Positions 46,259-56,666 are shown, numbered from the stretch's first letter. The stretch: DNA of 64,000 nt from Porticoccaceae bacterium (GCA_023228865.1 JALOAH010000007.1:1-64000); one strand, 5' to 3'. Made by a program: numbers and translations. The notes: generated from the sequence alone by a model not told the origin.

Positions 46259-46426
46259 ATGGCAAAGTCAAACAGAGACAAAATCAAGCTGGTTTCCAGT
46301 GCAGGCACTGGCCACTACTACACAACCACCAAAAACAAGCGCACCATGCCAGAAAAGCTTGAGCTGAAGAAGTACGATCCCGTTGTTCGTCAGCACGTGG
46401 CCTACAAAGAAGCCAAAATCAAGTAA
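46259..46426 (+). CDS. rpmG: 50S ribosomal protein L33
   Basis: A 55-residue protein read directly from the sequence ([20 protein letters not shown], then [20 protein letters not shown]). No CxxC zinc pairs are present, so it is the C-minus form. AAGGGG lies just upstream. It is in one unit with rpmB, and a terminator follows at 46613–46649. Confidence 0.97.
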   Translation: MAKSNRDKIKLVSSAGTGHYYTTTKNKRTMPEKLELKKYDPVVRQHVAYKEAKIK

Positions 46427-46612
46427 TCAGTGTGTTGTTTGGGGCGTCAGTGTATTTAAGCTGATTGCCCCTTCCAGTGGCTCGTGCCACATATTGGTGC
46501 AAAAGTACGGTGCCCAAAGATTCAGGGTGCAGCTAGAAAAAAGTAGGGTCGGCAAAAGCTGCTAGAAAAGCTACTGCAGTTATACTGCGTATACAAGCGC
46601 CAATACAGAGAC

Positions 46613-46649
46613 ATAAAAAAAACCGGCAACCAGTGCCGGTTTTTTTTAT
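46613..46649. terminator. Bidirectional terminator between rpmG and exbD
   Basis: Stem AACCGGCA/TGCCGGTT with loop ACCAG, flanked by an A-run and eight T, so it serves both convergent genes. Confidence 0.9.
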
Positions 46650-46660
46650 GTCTGAGAATG

Positions 46661-47065
46661 TTATTTCTTGGTGGACAGGGAAATGTCGTAAACGCCTGCT
46701 TCCCGTGCCTGGTCAGAAATCTGAACAAATATTTCTGTTTTCGCTTTTGGCGCGGCGCTGATAATGACTTTCGCCTGGGGGTTTTCAGCGTGAATTCTCT
46801 CTACGTTGGCGCGAACCGAGCGCACATCGATGCGCCTGCCCTCGAGGAGAATGTCATTGGCCTCGGTAACTTCAAAAACGATATTCTTATTTTGTGAATC
46901 TGGTGGCGGCTGATCCGTTGTCGGCGGTCGATTAACATCGACGCCACTCTCCTTAACAAAGGATGCTGTCACAATGAAAAAGATCAGCATAATAAACACC
47001 ACGTCGAGCATTGGCGTTAAGTCAATTTGCGAATCTTCTTCGGCCCTGCGCTTTCCTAAGGCCAT
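46661..47065 (-). CDS. exbD: ExbD/TolR-family biopolymer transport protein
   Basis: 134 residues. One N-terminal helix (IDLTPMLDVVFIMLIFFIVTASF) contains the channel Asp of the family, followed by the periplasmic domain (NIVFEVTEANDILLEGRRIDV, NPQAKVIISAAPKAKTE). ExbD works with ExbB to energise TonB; TolR is the alternative. No exbB or tonB lies beside it, so it is an orphan in this window. It is divergent from mutM. Confidence 0.92.
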   Translation of the reverse strand: MALGKRRAEEDSQIDLTPMLDVVFIMLIFFIVTASFVKESGVDVNRPPTTDQPPPDSQNKNIVFEVTEANDILLEGRRIDVRSVRANVERIHAENPQAKVIISAAPKAKTEIFVQISDQAREAGVYDISLSTKK

Positions 47066-47219
47066 AAACTTCTACCCCGTAACTGGATTGAAAGGCGAGC
47101 ATAATACCCACTCGAGAGGCATTTGCCCATACTTGTAATAGGAAAAGGCAATTTCTTTGAATTGCCATCTGTCAAACAGGGCACTAGTATGCCGATAATT
47201 TTTCAAGAAGAGAAGCCCT

Positions 47220-48035
47220 GTGCCGGAACTGCCAGAAGTTGAAACAACCCTTCGAGGTATTGCGCCCCACGTTGTTGGGCAGCAGATAAGCCAGTGTGTT
47301 GTTCGCGAAACCAGGCTCCGCTATCCTGTGCCGCCTCTGTTGCCAACCCTGATTGTCGGTGGCGAGATTGCCGCAATCTGGCGCCGGGGCAAGTATCTGT
47401 TGTTTGCTATAGGAGGCGGCCATCTGCTGGTGCATCTGGGCATGTCCGGCAGCTTGCGAATAGTGGCAAAGGGAACGCCGCCGGGCAGGCACGACCATGT
47501 GGATCTGGAGCTGGAGTCGAATCTCTGTCTGCGCTATACAGACCCGCGACGCTTTGGTGTGATTTCCTGGGTGGAAGGGGATCCCCTGCGCCATTCGCTG
47601 CTGTGTTCTTTGGGGCCGGAGCCTCTGACCGAAAATTTTAGCGGCGAATATCTCTATCAATTGTCCCGCAAGCGCAAGGTGCCGGTAAAAAGTTTTGTCA
47701 TGAACGCCAATGTGGTGGTCGGGGTCGGAAATATCTACGCCAATGAGGCGCTGTTCCTGGCGGGTATTCATCCCCTTCGCCAGGCGGGCAGTCTCTCTCA
47801 AAAAGCCTATGGGCGCTTGGCGGACACCATCACCGTGGTGTTGGCAGCGGCCATTGAACAGGGGGGGACAACCCTTCGGGATTTTGTTGGCGGCGACGGC
47901 AAGCCCGGTTATTTCAGTCAGTCGCTGAATGTCTATGGCCGCGGCGGCCAGCCTTGCGTGCGCTGTGGCCGACCGCTGCAGAAAGATCGATTGGGGCAGC
48001 GAACCACGGTCTATTGTGGCTACTGCCAGCGCTAA
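47220..48035 (+). CDS. mutM: Formamidopyrimidine-DNA glycosylase
   Basis: 271 residues with GTG start, giving the catalytic N-terminus (M)[13 protein letters not shown], where Pro2 and Glu3 act, then the helix-two-turn-helix ([18 protein letters not shown]) and the C-terminal zinc finger CVRCGRPL with YCGYC. It removes oxidised purines such as 8-oxoG and nicks the strand. It lies in the same block as coaD and rsmD, as in Pseudomonas. Confidence 0.97.
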   Translation: MPELPEVETTLRGIAPHVVGQQISQCVVRETRLRYPVPPLLPTLIVGGEIAAIWRRGKYLLFAIGGGHLLVHLGMSGSLRIVAKGTPPGRHDHVDLELESNLCLRYTDPRRFGVISWVEGDPLRHSLLCSLGPEPLTENFSGEYLYQLSRKRKVPVKSFVMNANVVVGVGNIYANEALFLAGIHPLRQAGSLSQKAYGRLADTITVVLAAAIEQGGTTLRDFVGGDGKPGYFSQSLNVYGRGGQPCVRCGRPLQKDRLGQRTTVYCGYCQR

Positions 48036-48194
48036 CCCGGATATTCCGCCAGGGCGCGCTGAAATTCCAAAGGCAATTGCAGTTCGGTAGCAGTTTGTTG
48101 CCGAAGACCTTTCCGCTGATCTCGCCGAGCGCCGGTGGTGCGCAAATTCGCCGATCTCGGCGCGGAAGTTCGGGCAATGGGTGCAGCTTTCGGG
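48036..48194 (-). other. Possible gene remnant between mutM and coaD
   Basis: The minus strand reads protein-like pieces in different frames (for example ESCTHCPNFRAEIGEFAHH and LRQQTATELQLPLEFQRAL). No single frame spans the region with a start. Family not recognised; it may also be chance. Confidence 0.25.
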
Positions 48195-48686
<492 letters not shown>

Positions 48687-48724
48687 TCAGGGGTTGGCAA
48701 TAGTACAACAGCCGTGCAGCGGGC

Positions 48725-49432
48725 TCAATCGCGGCATAATAACTGGTAGTGAACGCCGCCGCTGGATTTGTCGCGCATTCTGCGCCACCCGCGCGGCGGT
48801 GGAGCAGGCTGGAATGCCGGGCTCTCCACATAGATCAAAGCCTGCGGAGAGAGGATGTTGGCAGCGAGCAGGGCATCCAGTGCCCGCTGGTGAAGATTTT
48901 CGGCAAACGGCGGGTCGACAAAGACAATATCCAGTGGGTTTTCCCGGCCTGCGTTGGCTTGAAGCCACGCAAAGAAATCGCTGTTGGCGATAACGGCATT
49001 GGTCGCATTCAGTTCCAGGCGATTGTTCGCCAGGGCTGCAAAGGCGCGGCCATCTTTTTCCACAAAAATCACTTCCTCCGCGCCCCGCGACAGGGCTTCA
49101 AAGCCCAGCGCCCCGGAGCCGGCAAAGGCGTCCAGGCAGCGGGCGCCGGGAAGGCTGAGGTTGAGCCAGTTAAACAATGTCTCGCGAATACGATCCCCCG
49201 TGGGGCGCAGTCCTGCGGCGTCGGGAAAATACAGGCGGCGACTGCGCCATTTGCCAGCGATAATGCGCAGCTGGTTGGTTTTTTGTGTCTTGCTGCCTGG
49301 GGGTGGTGGCTGTCTGGGGGACAATGTCTCGGTCTCCGTGGCTCTTGGTGGCGGCTGAAATGACTGCTGCTGACGGTGGTCAGAAAGTGGTAGGATACTC
49401 GCATTTTTAATGATGTCAGGTAAAAGTCTCAA
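48725..49432 (-). CDS. rsmD: 16S rRNA (guanine-966-N2) methyltransferase
   Basis: About 235 residues. The conserved enzyme starts at LRIIAGKWRSRRLYFPDAAGLRPTGDRIRETLFNWL; the SAM motif CLDAFAGSGALGFEALSRGA and the catalytic DIVFVDPPF are intact. It methylates G966 in free 30S. About 55 N-terminal residues before that are not conserved and rest on a TTG start, which overlaps the first base of the divergent ftsY ATG; the true start may differ. Confidence 0.93.
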   Translation of the reverse strand: MRLLPDIIKNASILPLSDHRQQQSFQPPPRATETETLSPRQPPPPGSKTQKTNQLRIIAGKWRSRRLYFPDAAGLRPTGDRIRETLFNWLNLSLPGARCLDAFAGSGALGFEALSRGAEEVIFVEKDGRAFAALANNRLELNATNAVIANSDFFAWLQANAGRENPLDIVFVDPPFAENLHQRALDALLAANILSPQALIYVESPAFQPAPPPRGWRRMRDKSSGGVHYQLLCRD

Positions 49433-51123
49433 TGACTGAAAACAGCAGTGACGGCAAGCGGCCTTCGCAGAAGAAGGGGTTGTTTTCCCGATTCAGAAAA
49501 GAACAGGCAAGGGAACCGGCAAATGAGTCGGCAAAACCGCCTGCGCAAGCCAGTGAATCCCACCTTTTTGAAACACGGGTCGAGACTCCCCTTGGTCAGC
49601 CCGTCCCCACCGACCCTCAGCAGCTGGATACGAAAGCGGATGATGCCAGCGCCAGTCGCGATGCCGATGGGGAAACCGCCAGCGCGAGTCGATGGCGCCG
49701 GGTTTTTTCCCGGCGCAGCGACGGCCAGGTTGGCGAGTCTGGGATAAGTCCGCAGATCGCTGGCGGCGACAGTGGCGAAGGGCTGACTTCCCAGTCTGCC
49801 GTCAACCTCAGTTCGGGCGTCTCAACTGCTGAAAATGGTCTGGCAACGGGTTCCGCGCCCAAAATCGAAGTTACTTCGGCAGCAAAGGCGGAGGTCGTGG
49901 CTGACCAAGTCGCCGAGCCGTTGCCGCAGGGGGTAACCTCTTTCGATTCAAGCGCATCCCGTAAAAGTCTGGAAAACCCAGGTCAAGCAGCGGCAGGCCT
50001 GGCGCCAGCAGAGTCTGGCGCTGGCGGGGAAAATCTGCCCGCACCATCAGACAATCCCACAGCTGCGGAGCAGGCGGGCGCTGAGGGCGATAATAAAGGG
50101 GAGGAGGGGTCAAAATTTGCCCGCTTGAAACAGGTTTTTAGCCGTGGCCAGGAGTTTGGCGACGCCGCTCCTGTGGACGCAGGTGCTGCGGCACCCAAAG
50201 TGGGCAATGAGAAGCGTTTTGGCAAAATCAAGCAGGCGCTCGCCAGAACCGGCAAGGGTCTTGGTCGTATTTTTCTTGGCAAAAAACAAATTGACGAGGA
50301 TTTGCTGGACGCCCTCGAAACCCAGCTGCTTACCGCCGACCTGGGTATTGAAGTGACCTCGGAAGTGATCAATAGCCTCACAGACAGTGTCAAGCGCAAG
50401 GAGCTGAACGATGTCGCCGCCCTGCAAAAAGCCTTAAAAGGTCTGCTGGTGGAAATACTCAAGCCCTGCGAAAAAAACCTCGTTGTGGCTGACGCCAAGC
50501 CCTTTGTGCTGCTCACTGTCGGGGTCAACGGTGTCGGTAAAACCACCACGATCGGCAAGCTGGCAAAACAGTTTGTCAATAACGGTCGCTCGGTAATGCT
50601 GGCGGCTGGAGATACCTTTCGCGCCGCCGCTGTGGAGCAGTTGCAGGTTTGGGGCGAGCGCAACCAGGTGGCGGTCGTTGCCCAGCACACAGGTGCCGAT
50701 AGCGCCTCGGTGATCTTTGATGCCGTAGAGTCCGCCCGCGCCCGCAATATCGACCTTTTGATAGCGGACACGGCGGGGCGCCTGCACACCAAAAACAACC
50801 TGATGGAAGAACTCAAAAAAATCAAGCGGGTGATGGCCAAGCTCGACCCTGCTGCGCCCCACGAGGTTCTTTTGGTACTGGATGCGGGCACCGGCCAGAA
50901 TGCGGTCAATCAGTTACAGCAGTTCCATGAGGCGGTGGGGGTTACGGGTATAGTACTGACCAAATTGGATGGCACTGCCAAGGGTGGCGTCATTTTTGCG
51001 CTCTGCCGCCGTTTCGGTATTCCGGTGCGCTACATAGGTGTTGGCGAAGGACTGGATGACCTGCAACCCTTTAACGCCGAGGATTTTGTCAATGCTCTGC
51101 TTTCCTCCGGCTCTTTGGAATAA
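49432..51123 (+). CDS. ftsY: Signal recognition particle receptor FtsY
   Basis: 563 residues. The N-terminal 250 are an acidic, low-complexity A domain (Glu/Ala/Ser-rich). The NG domain follows: VGVNGVGKTTTIGKLA (P-loop), DTFRAAAVEQLQVW, LIADTAGRLHTKNNLMEEL, and TKLDGTAKGGVIF. It docks SRP–ribosome complexes at the membrane. It heads the ftsY–ftsE–ftsX operon; ftsE starts three bases after its stop. Confidence 0.97.
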   Translation: MTENSSDGKRPSQKKGLFSRFRKEQAREPANESAKPPAQASESHLFETRVETPLGQPVPTDPQQLDTKADDASASRDADGETASASRWRRVFSRRSDGQVGESGISPQIAGGDSGEGLTSQSAVNLSSGVSTAENGLATGSAPKIEVTSAAKAEVVADQVAEPLPQGVTSFDSSASRKSLENPGQAAAGLAPAESGAGGENLPAPSDNPTAAEQAGAEGDNKGEEGSKFARLKQVFSRGQEFGDAAPVDAGAAAPKVGNEKRFGKIKQALARTGKGLGRIFLGKKQIDEDLLDALETQLLTADLGIEVTSEVINSLTDSVKRKELNDVAALQKALKGLLVEILKPCEKNLVVADAKPFVLLTVGVNGVGKTTTIGKLAKQFVNNGRSVMLAAGDTFRAAAVEQLQVWGERNQVAVVAQHTGADSASVIFDAVESARARNIDLLIADTAGRLHTKNNLMEELKKIKRVMAKLDPAAPHEVLLVLDAGTGQNAVNQLQQFHEAVGVTGIVLTKLDGTAKGGVIFALCRRFGIPVRYIGVGEGLDDLQPFNAEDFVNALLSSGSLE

Positions 51124-51126
51124 ACC

Positions 51127-51783
51127 ATGATCCAGTTCGACAATGTCAGCAAACGCTATCCGTCCGGACACGAGGCACTGGCCAATCTCAGTTTTTTTCT
51201 CGATGAGGGGGAGTTCGCTTTTTTGACCGGCCATTCCGGCGCTGGCAAAAGCACTTTGCTGAAACTGATTACCCTGCTGGAGCGCCCCTCCCAGGGGCAG
51301 GTGCTGATCAACAGCAAAAACCTCAATCGTCTCCATGCCAGCCAGGTACCCTATTTCCGGCGCAGAGTGGGGGTGGTTTTTCAAAACCATCACCTGCTGT
51401 TTGACCGCAGTATTTACGACAATGTTGCCCTGCCCCTCGAGGTTATGGGCTTTCCCCGCGGCGATATTCCCCGTCGCGTCCGTGCCGCCCTGGATAAAGT
51501 GGGGCTGTTGAGCCGGGAAAAACAAAACCCGATAACCCTCTCTACCGGCGAGCAGCAGCGGGTGGGCATTGCCAGGGCGGTGGTGCACAAGCCAAAAATT
51601 CTCCTGGCGGATGAGCCCACGGGCAATCTCGATCCGACGCTGTCGGCGGAAATTATGCATCTCTTTGCCCAGTTTAACGATGTTGGGGTCACCGTGCTGA
51701 TCGCCACCCACGACATCGCCTTGATTGCCCCCATGCACTGCCGAGAGATTCATCTCCAGCATGGCCGTTTGGTAGGAGGTTGA
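51127..51783 (+). CDS. ftsE: Cell-division ATP-binding protein FtsE
   Basis: 218 residues: Walker A TGHSGAGKST, signature TLSTGEQQRVGIARAVV (the family has STGEQQ), Walker B ILLADEPTGNLD and His switch ATHD. With FtsX it activates septal peptidoglycan hydrolases. Its stop and the ftsX start are one base apart. Confidence 0.97.
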   Translation: MIQFDNVSKRYPSGHEALANLSFFLDEGEFAFLTGHSGAGKSTLLKLITLLERPSQGQVLINSKNLNRLHASQVPYFRRRVGVVFQNHHLLFDRSIYDNVALPLEVMGFPRGDIPRRVRAALDKVGLLSREKQNPITLSTGEQQRVGIARAVVHKPKILLADEPTGNLDPTLSAEIMHLFAQFNDVGVTVLIATHDIALIAPMHCREIHLQHGRLVGG

Positions 51784-51784
51784 T

Positions 51785-52777
51785 ATGGCTGACCCCAACG
51801 CCAGAGGCCGCAAGACTACCGGGGGTGCCAGCGAGAGTCGCAACTCCCTGCACCATCGCCTCAATAACTACTTTCGCCACCACCGCAAAACCCTGGTGTC
51901 AAGCTTGTTTCGCTTGCTGCGAACCCCGGTGCAAACCCTGATGACCCTGTTGGTGATTGCTATCGCGATGGCGCTGCCCGCCGGACTCTATTCAGCGGTG
52001 GACAATCTTCGCCAGCTGGGGGGCGGCATCGAACTCAACGCTCGCATGAGTGTGTTTCTGAAAAAAGACGCCAGCGATGAGGATATCGGTGAACTGATGG
52101 CGGAGCTGGAAACCCGCGACGATGTCACCGCCATTATCTATCTCAGTCGCGAGCGCGCGCTCGAGGAGTTCCGCCAGGCTTCAGGGTTTGATGATGTCCT
52201 CAGCCTGCTGGACGAAAACCCCCTGCCAGCGGCCATGTTGGTGCAACCGTCGCAACAGGTAACCGAAGATCCCGCCGCTGCCGAGGCGCTGCTTCACTGG
52301 CTGAAAAGCCAGGAAAAAGTCGACGATGTCAGTGTTGATCTCGCCTGGCTGCAAAAACTTCATGCCTTTATTGACGCCGGTCAGCAGCTCGCTTTGGGGT
52401 TGGGGGTGGCGCTGGGTATCGGCGTTTTGCTGGTCATGGGCAACACCATTCGTCTGGCCATCGAAAACCGCCGCGAGGAGATCGTGGTGGTCAAGCTGAT
52501 CGGCGGCACCAACGGCTATGTGCGCCGCCCTTTTCTCTACACCGGGTTCTGGTACGGAGTCGGCGGTGGCTTGCTGGCCTGGGGGCTGGTCTGGGTCGGA
52601 TTTATGTCTTTGGGCTCCGAGGTTCAGCGATTGTCTGCTCTCTATCAGAGCGGTTTCACCCTCCATGCCCCCGATCTGTCGGTGCTGCTGATTCTCATGG
52701 TCTGCGGCGCTTTGCTGGGGCTTGGTGGTGCCTGGGTTGCCGTTGCCAGCCATTTGCGTAAAATTGAGCCCAATTAA
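51785..52777 (+). CDS. ftsX: Cell-division permease-like protein FtsX
   Basis: 330 residues. It has a short cytoplasmic N-terminus, a first membrane helix (about 55–75), an extracytoplasmic domain (about 80–200) that recruits EnvC-type activators, and three further helices (LALGLGVALGIGVLLVMGNTIRLAIENRREEIVVVKLIGG). It transmits ATP-driven movement from FtsE. Confidence 0.96.
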   Translation: MADPNARGRKTTGGASESRNSLHHRLNNYFRHHRKTLVSSLFRLLRTPVQTLMTLLVIAIAMALPAGLYSAVDNLRQLGGGIELNARMSVFLKKDASDEDIGELMAELETRDDVTAIIYLSRERALEEFRQASGFDDVLSLLDENPLPAAMLVQPSQQVTEDPAAAEALLHWLKSQEKVDDVSVDLAWLQKLHAFIDAGQQLALGLGVALGIGVLLVMGNTIRLAIENRREEIVVVKLIGGTNGYVRRPFLYTGFWYGVGGGLLAWGLVWVGFMSLGSEVQRLSALYQSGFTLHAPDLSVLLILMVCGALLGLGGAWVAVASHLRKIEPN

Positions 52778-52935
52778 GTTTGCCAAATACCCCCCGCTTA
52801 TCGTCTTGCGCCCGGCTAACTGTTTGAATTGTCATAAATTTAGCCATTGGCGGCAGTTGTTTACGGGAACTAACAGGGGTAGTGGACATCTAATGGCGAG
52901 CTGTTAAACTAGGCCGTCTCAACCAAGAGGTAACT

Positions 52936-53787
52936 ATGAGTACAAGTTTGCAATCTGTAGCGCTGTTGTCACCAGGGGAAAACCTTGCGTCCTACATGCA
53001 GACAATTTCTTCCATACCGGTATTGACCGCTGAGGAAGAGCAGGCTCTCGCTGAGCGTCTTTATTACCATGAAGACCTGGACGCCGCCCGTCATCTGGTT
53101 ATGTCCCATCTGCGCTTTGTGGTTCATATTGCCCGCTCCTATAACGGTTATGGCCTGCCCCTGGCGGATCTGGTGCAGGAAGGCAATGTCGGTCTGATGA
53201 AAGCGGTCAAGCGTTTCAACCCTGAAAAAGGGGTGCGCCTGGTTTCCTTTGCGGTGCACTGGATCAAGGCCGAAATTCACGAGTTTATTCTGCGCAACTG
53301 GCGCATCGTCAAAGTGGCCACCACCAAGGCTCAGCGCAAGCTGTTCTTTAACCTTCGCGGCGCCAAAAAATCCCTGGCCTGGCTGACCAACGATGAAGCC
53401 CTGGCCGTAGCGGAAGACCTGGGTGTCGATGTGGTTCAGGTGCGGGAAATGGAAAAACGCCTCTCCGCCCGGGATACAGCCTTTGACGCCCCCGACGATG
53501 GCGATGATGACGGCTATTCAGCGCCGGTGTACTACCTCGAAGACAAACGCTCTGACCCCGCGCTGCAGCTGGAAGCAGAGGACTGGGAAGAAACCAATGT
53601 CAACAAGCTGGATGACGCACTGGCCGGGCTCGACGACCGCAGCCGCGATATCCTTCAGCGCCGCTGGCTTTGCGACGACAAGGCGACGCTTCACGATCTC
53701 GCCGATGAATACGGCGTTTCCGCAGAGCGCATTCGCCAGCTTGAGCAAAACGCCATGAAGAAAATTCGTGTCGCCATGGAGGCATAG
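52936..53787 (+). CDS. rpoH: Heat-shock sigma factor RpoH (sigma-32)
   Basis: 283 residues: region 1.2/2 ([59 protein letters not shown]), the RpoH box QRKLFFNLR, and region 4 HTH ([21 protein letters not shown]). It directs transcription of heat-shock genes. It follows ftsYEX, as in E. coli and Pseudomonas. A good terminator at 53854–53881 ends it. Confidence 0.98.
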   Translation: MSTSLQSVALLSPGENLASYMQTISSIPVLTAEEEQALAERLYYHEDLDAARHLVMSHLRFVVHIARSYNGYGLPLADLVQEGNVGLMKAVKRFNPEKGVRLVSFAVHWIKAEIHEFILRNWRIVKVATTKAQRKLFFNLRGAKKSLAWLTNDEALAVAEDLGVDVVQVREMEKRLSARDTAFDAPDDGDDDGYSAPVYYLEDKRSDPALQLEAEDWEETNVNKLDDALAGLDDRSRDILQRRWLCDDKATLHDLADEYGVSAERIRQLEQNAMKKIRVAMEA

Positions 53788-53853
53788 TCCTTTCCTTCAG
53801 CCAAAAGCAACAGCGAAACAGCAAGGCGAGACATCGAGGCAACAAAACAGCAT

Positions 53854-53881
53854 AGCCGCGGCATTGGTCGCGGCTTTTTTA
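53854..53881 (+). terminator. Terminator after rpoH
   Basis: Stem AGCCGCG/CGCGGCT followed by a run of T on the + strand. Confidence 0.85.
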
Positions 53882-53908
53882 TGATCTGCGCTTTCAGGAG
53901 AACCTGCG

Positions 53909-54289
53909 GTGTCCAAAGCAGTGACCATTATTGCCGCCATTCTTGGCTTCAGCGGTGTTGCCCTCGGCGCTTTTGGCGCCCATGGCTTAAAAGCCGTGGT
54001 CAGCCCAGCCATGCTTGAGGTTTGGAAAACCGCCGTCAGCTACCAGATGTACCATGTGGCGCCAATCCTGCTGCTGGGCTTGTTTCCCGCCGTCCTTGGC
54101 AGCAAAGCCCGCTGTCTCGCCAGTATCTGTTTTGTTGCTGGCGTGCTGATTTTTTCCGGCAGCCTCTATGCCCTGGTGGTTTTCGATATTCCCCTGTTGG
54201 GTATGGTCACCCCCGTTGGCGGTGGTTTGCTGCTGCTGGGCTGGCTGACCCTGACCATTGGTTTTGCAACTCGAACATTCGAACCCTAA
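53909..54289 (+). CDS. DUF423 membrane protein (YgdD type)
   Basis: 126 residues, four membrane helices, with the family opening ILGFSGVALGAFGAHGLK and FSGSLYALVVFDIPLLGMVTPVGGGLLLLGWL. GTG start with AGGAG upstream. Function unknown. It is followed by trmB after ten bases. Confidence 0.88.
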   Translation: MSKAVTIIAAILGFSGVALGAFGAHGLKAVVSPAMLEVWKTAVSYQMYHVAPILLLGLFPAVLGSKARCLASICFVAGVLIFSGSLYALVVFDIPLLGMVTPVGGGLLLLGWLTLTIGFATRTFEP

Positions 54290-54298
54290 GGAATTGCC

Positions 54299-54991
54299 GT
54301 GGATATTCGCCCCGAATTTAAGCAGAAAGCCATTCGCAGCTATGTGATTCGCGGTGGTCGCATGACGGAAGGTCAGCGCAAGGCCTTTGACGATCACTGG
54401 GATTTTTACGGTCTGAGTCTCCACAGTGGCAGTGCCCGGTGGTCGCAAATTTTTGGCCGCGAGGCGCCGGTGGTGCTGGAAATCGGTTTTGGCATGGGCG
54501 ATTCCCTGCTGGAAATGGCTCAGGCCGAGCCGGACAAGGACTTTATCGGCATCGAAGTTCACCCTCCGGGGGTGGGTCGGCTGATCAATAATGCCGCTGA
54601 GCAGCAGGTGAAAAACTTGCGGGTTTACATGGCCGACGCTGTGGATGTGTTACAGGACTGTATTCCCGATCAGAGTTTAAGCCGAGTGCAGATTTATTTT
54701 CCCGACCCCTGGCACAAGAAAAAACACAACAAGCGCCGCATCATTCAGCCCGACTTCATTCAGCTGCTGAGGGCCAAGCTCAACATCGGCGGTCTTATTC
54801 ACCTGGCGACAGACTGGCAAAATTATGCCGAGCAAATGCTGGAGGTGATGTCCCAGGCGGAGGGTTTCAGCAATGAGGCTGGCGACGGCTATGGGGAGCG
54901 CCCGGCGTTCAGGCCGGTGACAAAATTTGAGCGCAGGGGCGAACGCCTCGGTCACGGCGTTTGGGATCTGCTTTTTTCACGACAAAAATGA
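54299..54991 (+). CDS. trmB: tRNA (guanine-46-N7)-methyltransferase
   Basis: 230 residues; methylates G46 of tRNA using SAM. Motifs: SAM site [27 protein letters not shown], the catalytic [20 protein letters not shown], and YEE-like [18 protein letters not shown] start after AAGGAA. It follows the DUF423 gene closely. Confidence 0.97.
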   Translation: MDIRPEFKQKAIRSYVIRGGRMTEGQRKAFDDHWDFYGLSLHSGSARWSQIFGREAPVVLEIGFGMGDSLLEMAQAEPDKDFIGIEVHPPGVGRLINNAAEQQVKNLRVYMADAVDVLQDCIPDQSLSRVQIYFPDPWHKKKHNKRRIIQPDFIQLLRAKLNIGGLIHLATDWQNYAEQMLEVMSQAEGFSNEAGDGYGERPAFRPVTKFERRGERLGHGVWDLLFSRQK

Positions 54992-55083
54992 GAACAGGTT
55001 TATAAAAGCTCCGTTCGGCACTGTGGCAATGGCGGGGTTTCAGTTAAGATGCGCCACCGGTTAACGACAACAAGGAAACAGTA

Positions 55084-55836
55084 ATGAAAATCAAGACTCT
55101 GGCTGCCCTGGTAGCCCTGACTGTATTAATGGCGGCTTGCGATAAGGCGCCTACAGAAAAAGCCGCTGAAGCGCCGCCGGCAGAACTGACCACCCAGGAG
55201 CAAAAACTCAGTTACATCTTTGGTCAGAATATCGGCAGCCAATTCAAAACCGAAACCATGAAGATCGACGTCGATGTCTTTGCCATGGGTGTTAAGGACG
55301 CCATTGCCGGTGTAGAGCCTAAATTGGCGGAAGCGGACGTTATGGAAGCGCTGCAAAAGTTCCAGGAAGAAAAAATGGCGGAACAGCAGAAATCCTTTGA
55401 CGAGGCCTCAACCAAGAATATCGCCGAAGGCGAAGCCTTTATGGCGGAAAACGCCAAAAAAGAGGGTGTTGTTACCCTGGAGAGCGGTCTTCAATACAAA
55501 ATTATCGAAGAGGGTGAGGGCGCTGTCCCCACTGAAACAAGCACAGTGGAAGTTCACTACAAAGGCACCCTCATTGATGGCACTGAGTTCGATAGCTCCT
55601 TCAAGCGCGGTGTTCCGGCATCCTTCGGCGTTACCCAGGTTATTCCTGGCTGGACCGAGGCACTGATGCTGATGAAAGAGGGCGCCAAATGGGAACTCTA
55701 TATTCCCCCCTCATTGGCCTACGGGCCCGGCGGTGCTGGCGGTCTGATCGGCCCCGAGCAAACTCTGATTTTTGAAGTGGAATTGCTCAAAGCCAATGTG
55801 GACGAAAAAGCCGAAGGTGATACTGACGCCGAGTAG
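55084..55836 (+). CDS. FKBP-type peptidyl-prolyl isomerase lipoprotein
   Basis: 250 residues. The signal peptide ends in the lipobox LMAAC (Cys19); Asp at +2 (CDK) would keep it in the inner membrane under the E. coli sorting rule. The N-terminal dimer domain (about 40–120, QKLSYIFGQNIGSQF) is helical, and the FKBP domain (about 125–240) has EVHYKGTLIDGTEFDSSFKRG, VIPGWTEALMLMKEGAKW and PPSLAYG. It is of the FkpA/Mip type and folds envelope proteins. Confidence 0.93.
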   Translation: MKIKTLAALVALTVLMAACDKAPTEKAAEAPPAELTTQEQKLSYIFGQNIGSQFKTETMKIDVDVFAMGVKDAIAGVEPKLAEADVMEALQKFQEEKMAEQQKSFDEASTKNIAEGEAFMAENAKKEGVVTLESGLQYKIIEEGEGAVPTETSTVEVHYKGTLIDGTEFDSSFKRGVPASFGVTQVIPGWTEALMLMKEGAKWELYIPPSLAYGPGGAGGLIGPEQTLIFEVELLKANVDEKAEGDTDAE

Positions 55837-55880
55837 TCGATAGTTCGAGTAGCGGTAAATCTTGAAAAGCCCGATTGACA

Positions 55881-55904
55881 AAACGCCCTGATTCTCAGGG
55901 CGTT
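55881..55904. terminator. Terminator after the FKBP gene
   Basis: AAACGCCCTG-ATTC-TCAGGGCGTTTT forms a ten-base stem with a T-run, and A on the other side, so it works in both directions and also closes the lrgAB unit. Confidence 0.85.
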
Positions 55905-55925
55905 TTGCTGTTAGCTGCTGTGCAT

Positions 55926-56666
55926 TTAGGCAAAAAGGCGAACCAGCAAAGGTAAAATCAGTGCGGTGACAATGCCGGTGATCCCCATGGCGAGGCTGGC
56001 AAAGGCGCCGCAGCGGGGGCTTACCTGAAATGCGGTTGCAGTTCCCACCCCGTGGGCGTTGATGCCCAGCACCAGGCCGAGAACCCTTTCATCCTTGATG
56101 CCTGCGAGCCTCAGCAGCGGCGCCGCCGTCAGGGCGCCGACGACGCCGGTAAAAATCACCACTCCCGCCGCCAGAGCGGCGATACTGCCGATTTTTTCGC
56201 TGAGTTCGAGGGCGATGGGTGTGGTCACCGATTTTGTTGCCAGTGACAGTAAAACCTTGTCGCCTCCCAGTGCCCAGGCCAGGGCGAGTGCGACGGCGGG
56301 GGAGATCAGCGCTCCCGCCAGCAGCCCCAGGCTGACGGGTTTGGCAACGGCGCGAATGCGGGAAAATTCACGGTGCAGGGGCAGCGCGAGGGCGACGGTT
56401 GTCGGCCCCAGAAACCAGTAAAAAACCTGGCTGTGGTCGCGAAAATGGGAGTAATCCCCGTAAAGAATCGCCACCAAAAATGCCAGGGCAATACTGCCGA
56501 GGGCAAGGGGGTGCGCGAGAGGAAAATGCTTGGCGCGCCTGTAGGTTTTTAGCGCCAAGCCGTAAACCGCGCACACCAGCAATGTGGTCAATGCCGTGAT
56601 CATCACCCCCAACAGTCCCTCCGTGGTTGCCGGTGCCGAAAAAAAAGATCTCAGGGCGTCGTTCAT
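55926..56666 (-). CDS. lrgB: LrgB/CidB-family membrane protein
   Basis: 246 residues from the ATG at 56666, with seven or so membrane helices and the family segment SVTTPIALELSEKIGSIAALAAGVVIFTGVVG, and GLVLGINAHGVGTATAFQV. It pairs with LrgA, whose stop its ATG overlaps (ATGA). Proposed roles are antiholin-like or transport of small organic acids; the substrate here is unknown. Confidence 0.92.
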   Translation of the reverse strand: MNDALRSFFSAPATTEGLLGVMITALTTLLVCAVYGLALKTYRRAKHFPLAHPLALGSIALAFLVAILYGDYSHFRDHSQVFYWFLGPTTVALALPLHREFSRIRAVAKPVSLGLLAGALISPAVALALAWALGGDKVLLSLATKSVTTPIALELSEKIGSIAALAAGVVIFTGVVGALTAAPLLRLAGIKDERVLGLVLGINAHGVGTATAFQVSPRCGAFASLAMGITGIVTALILPLLVRLFA

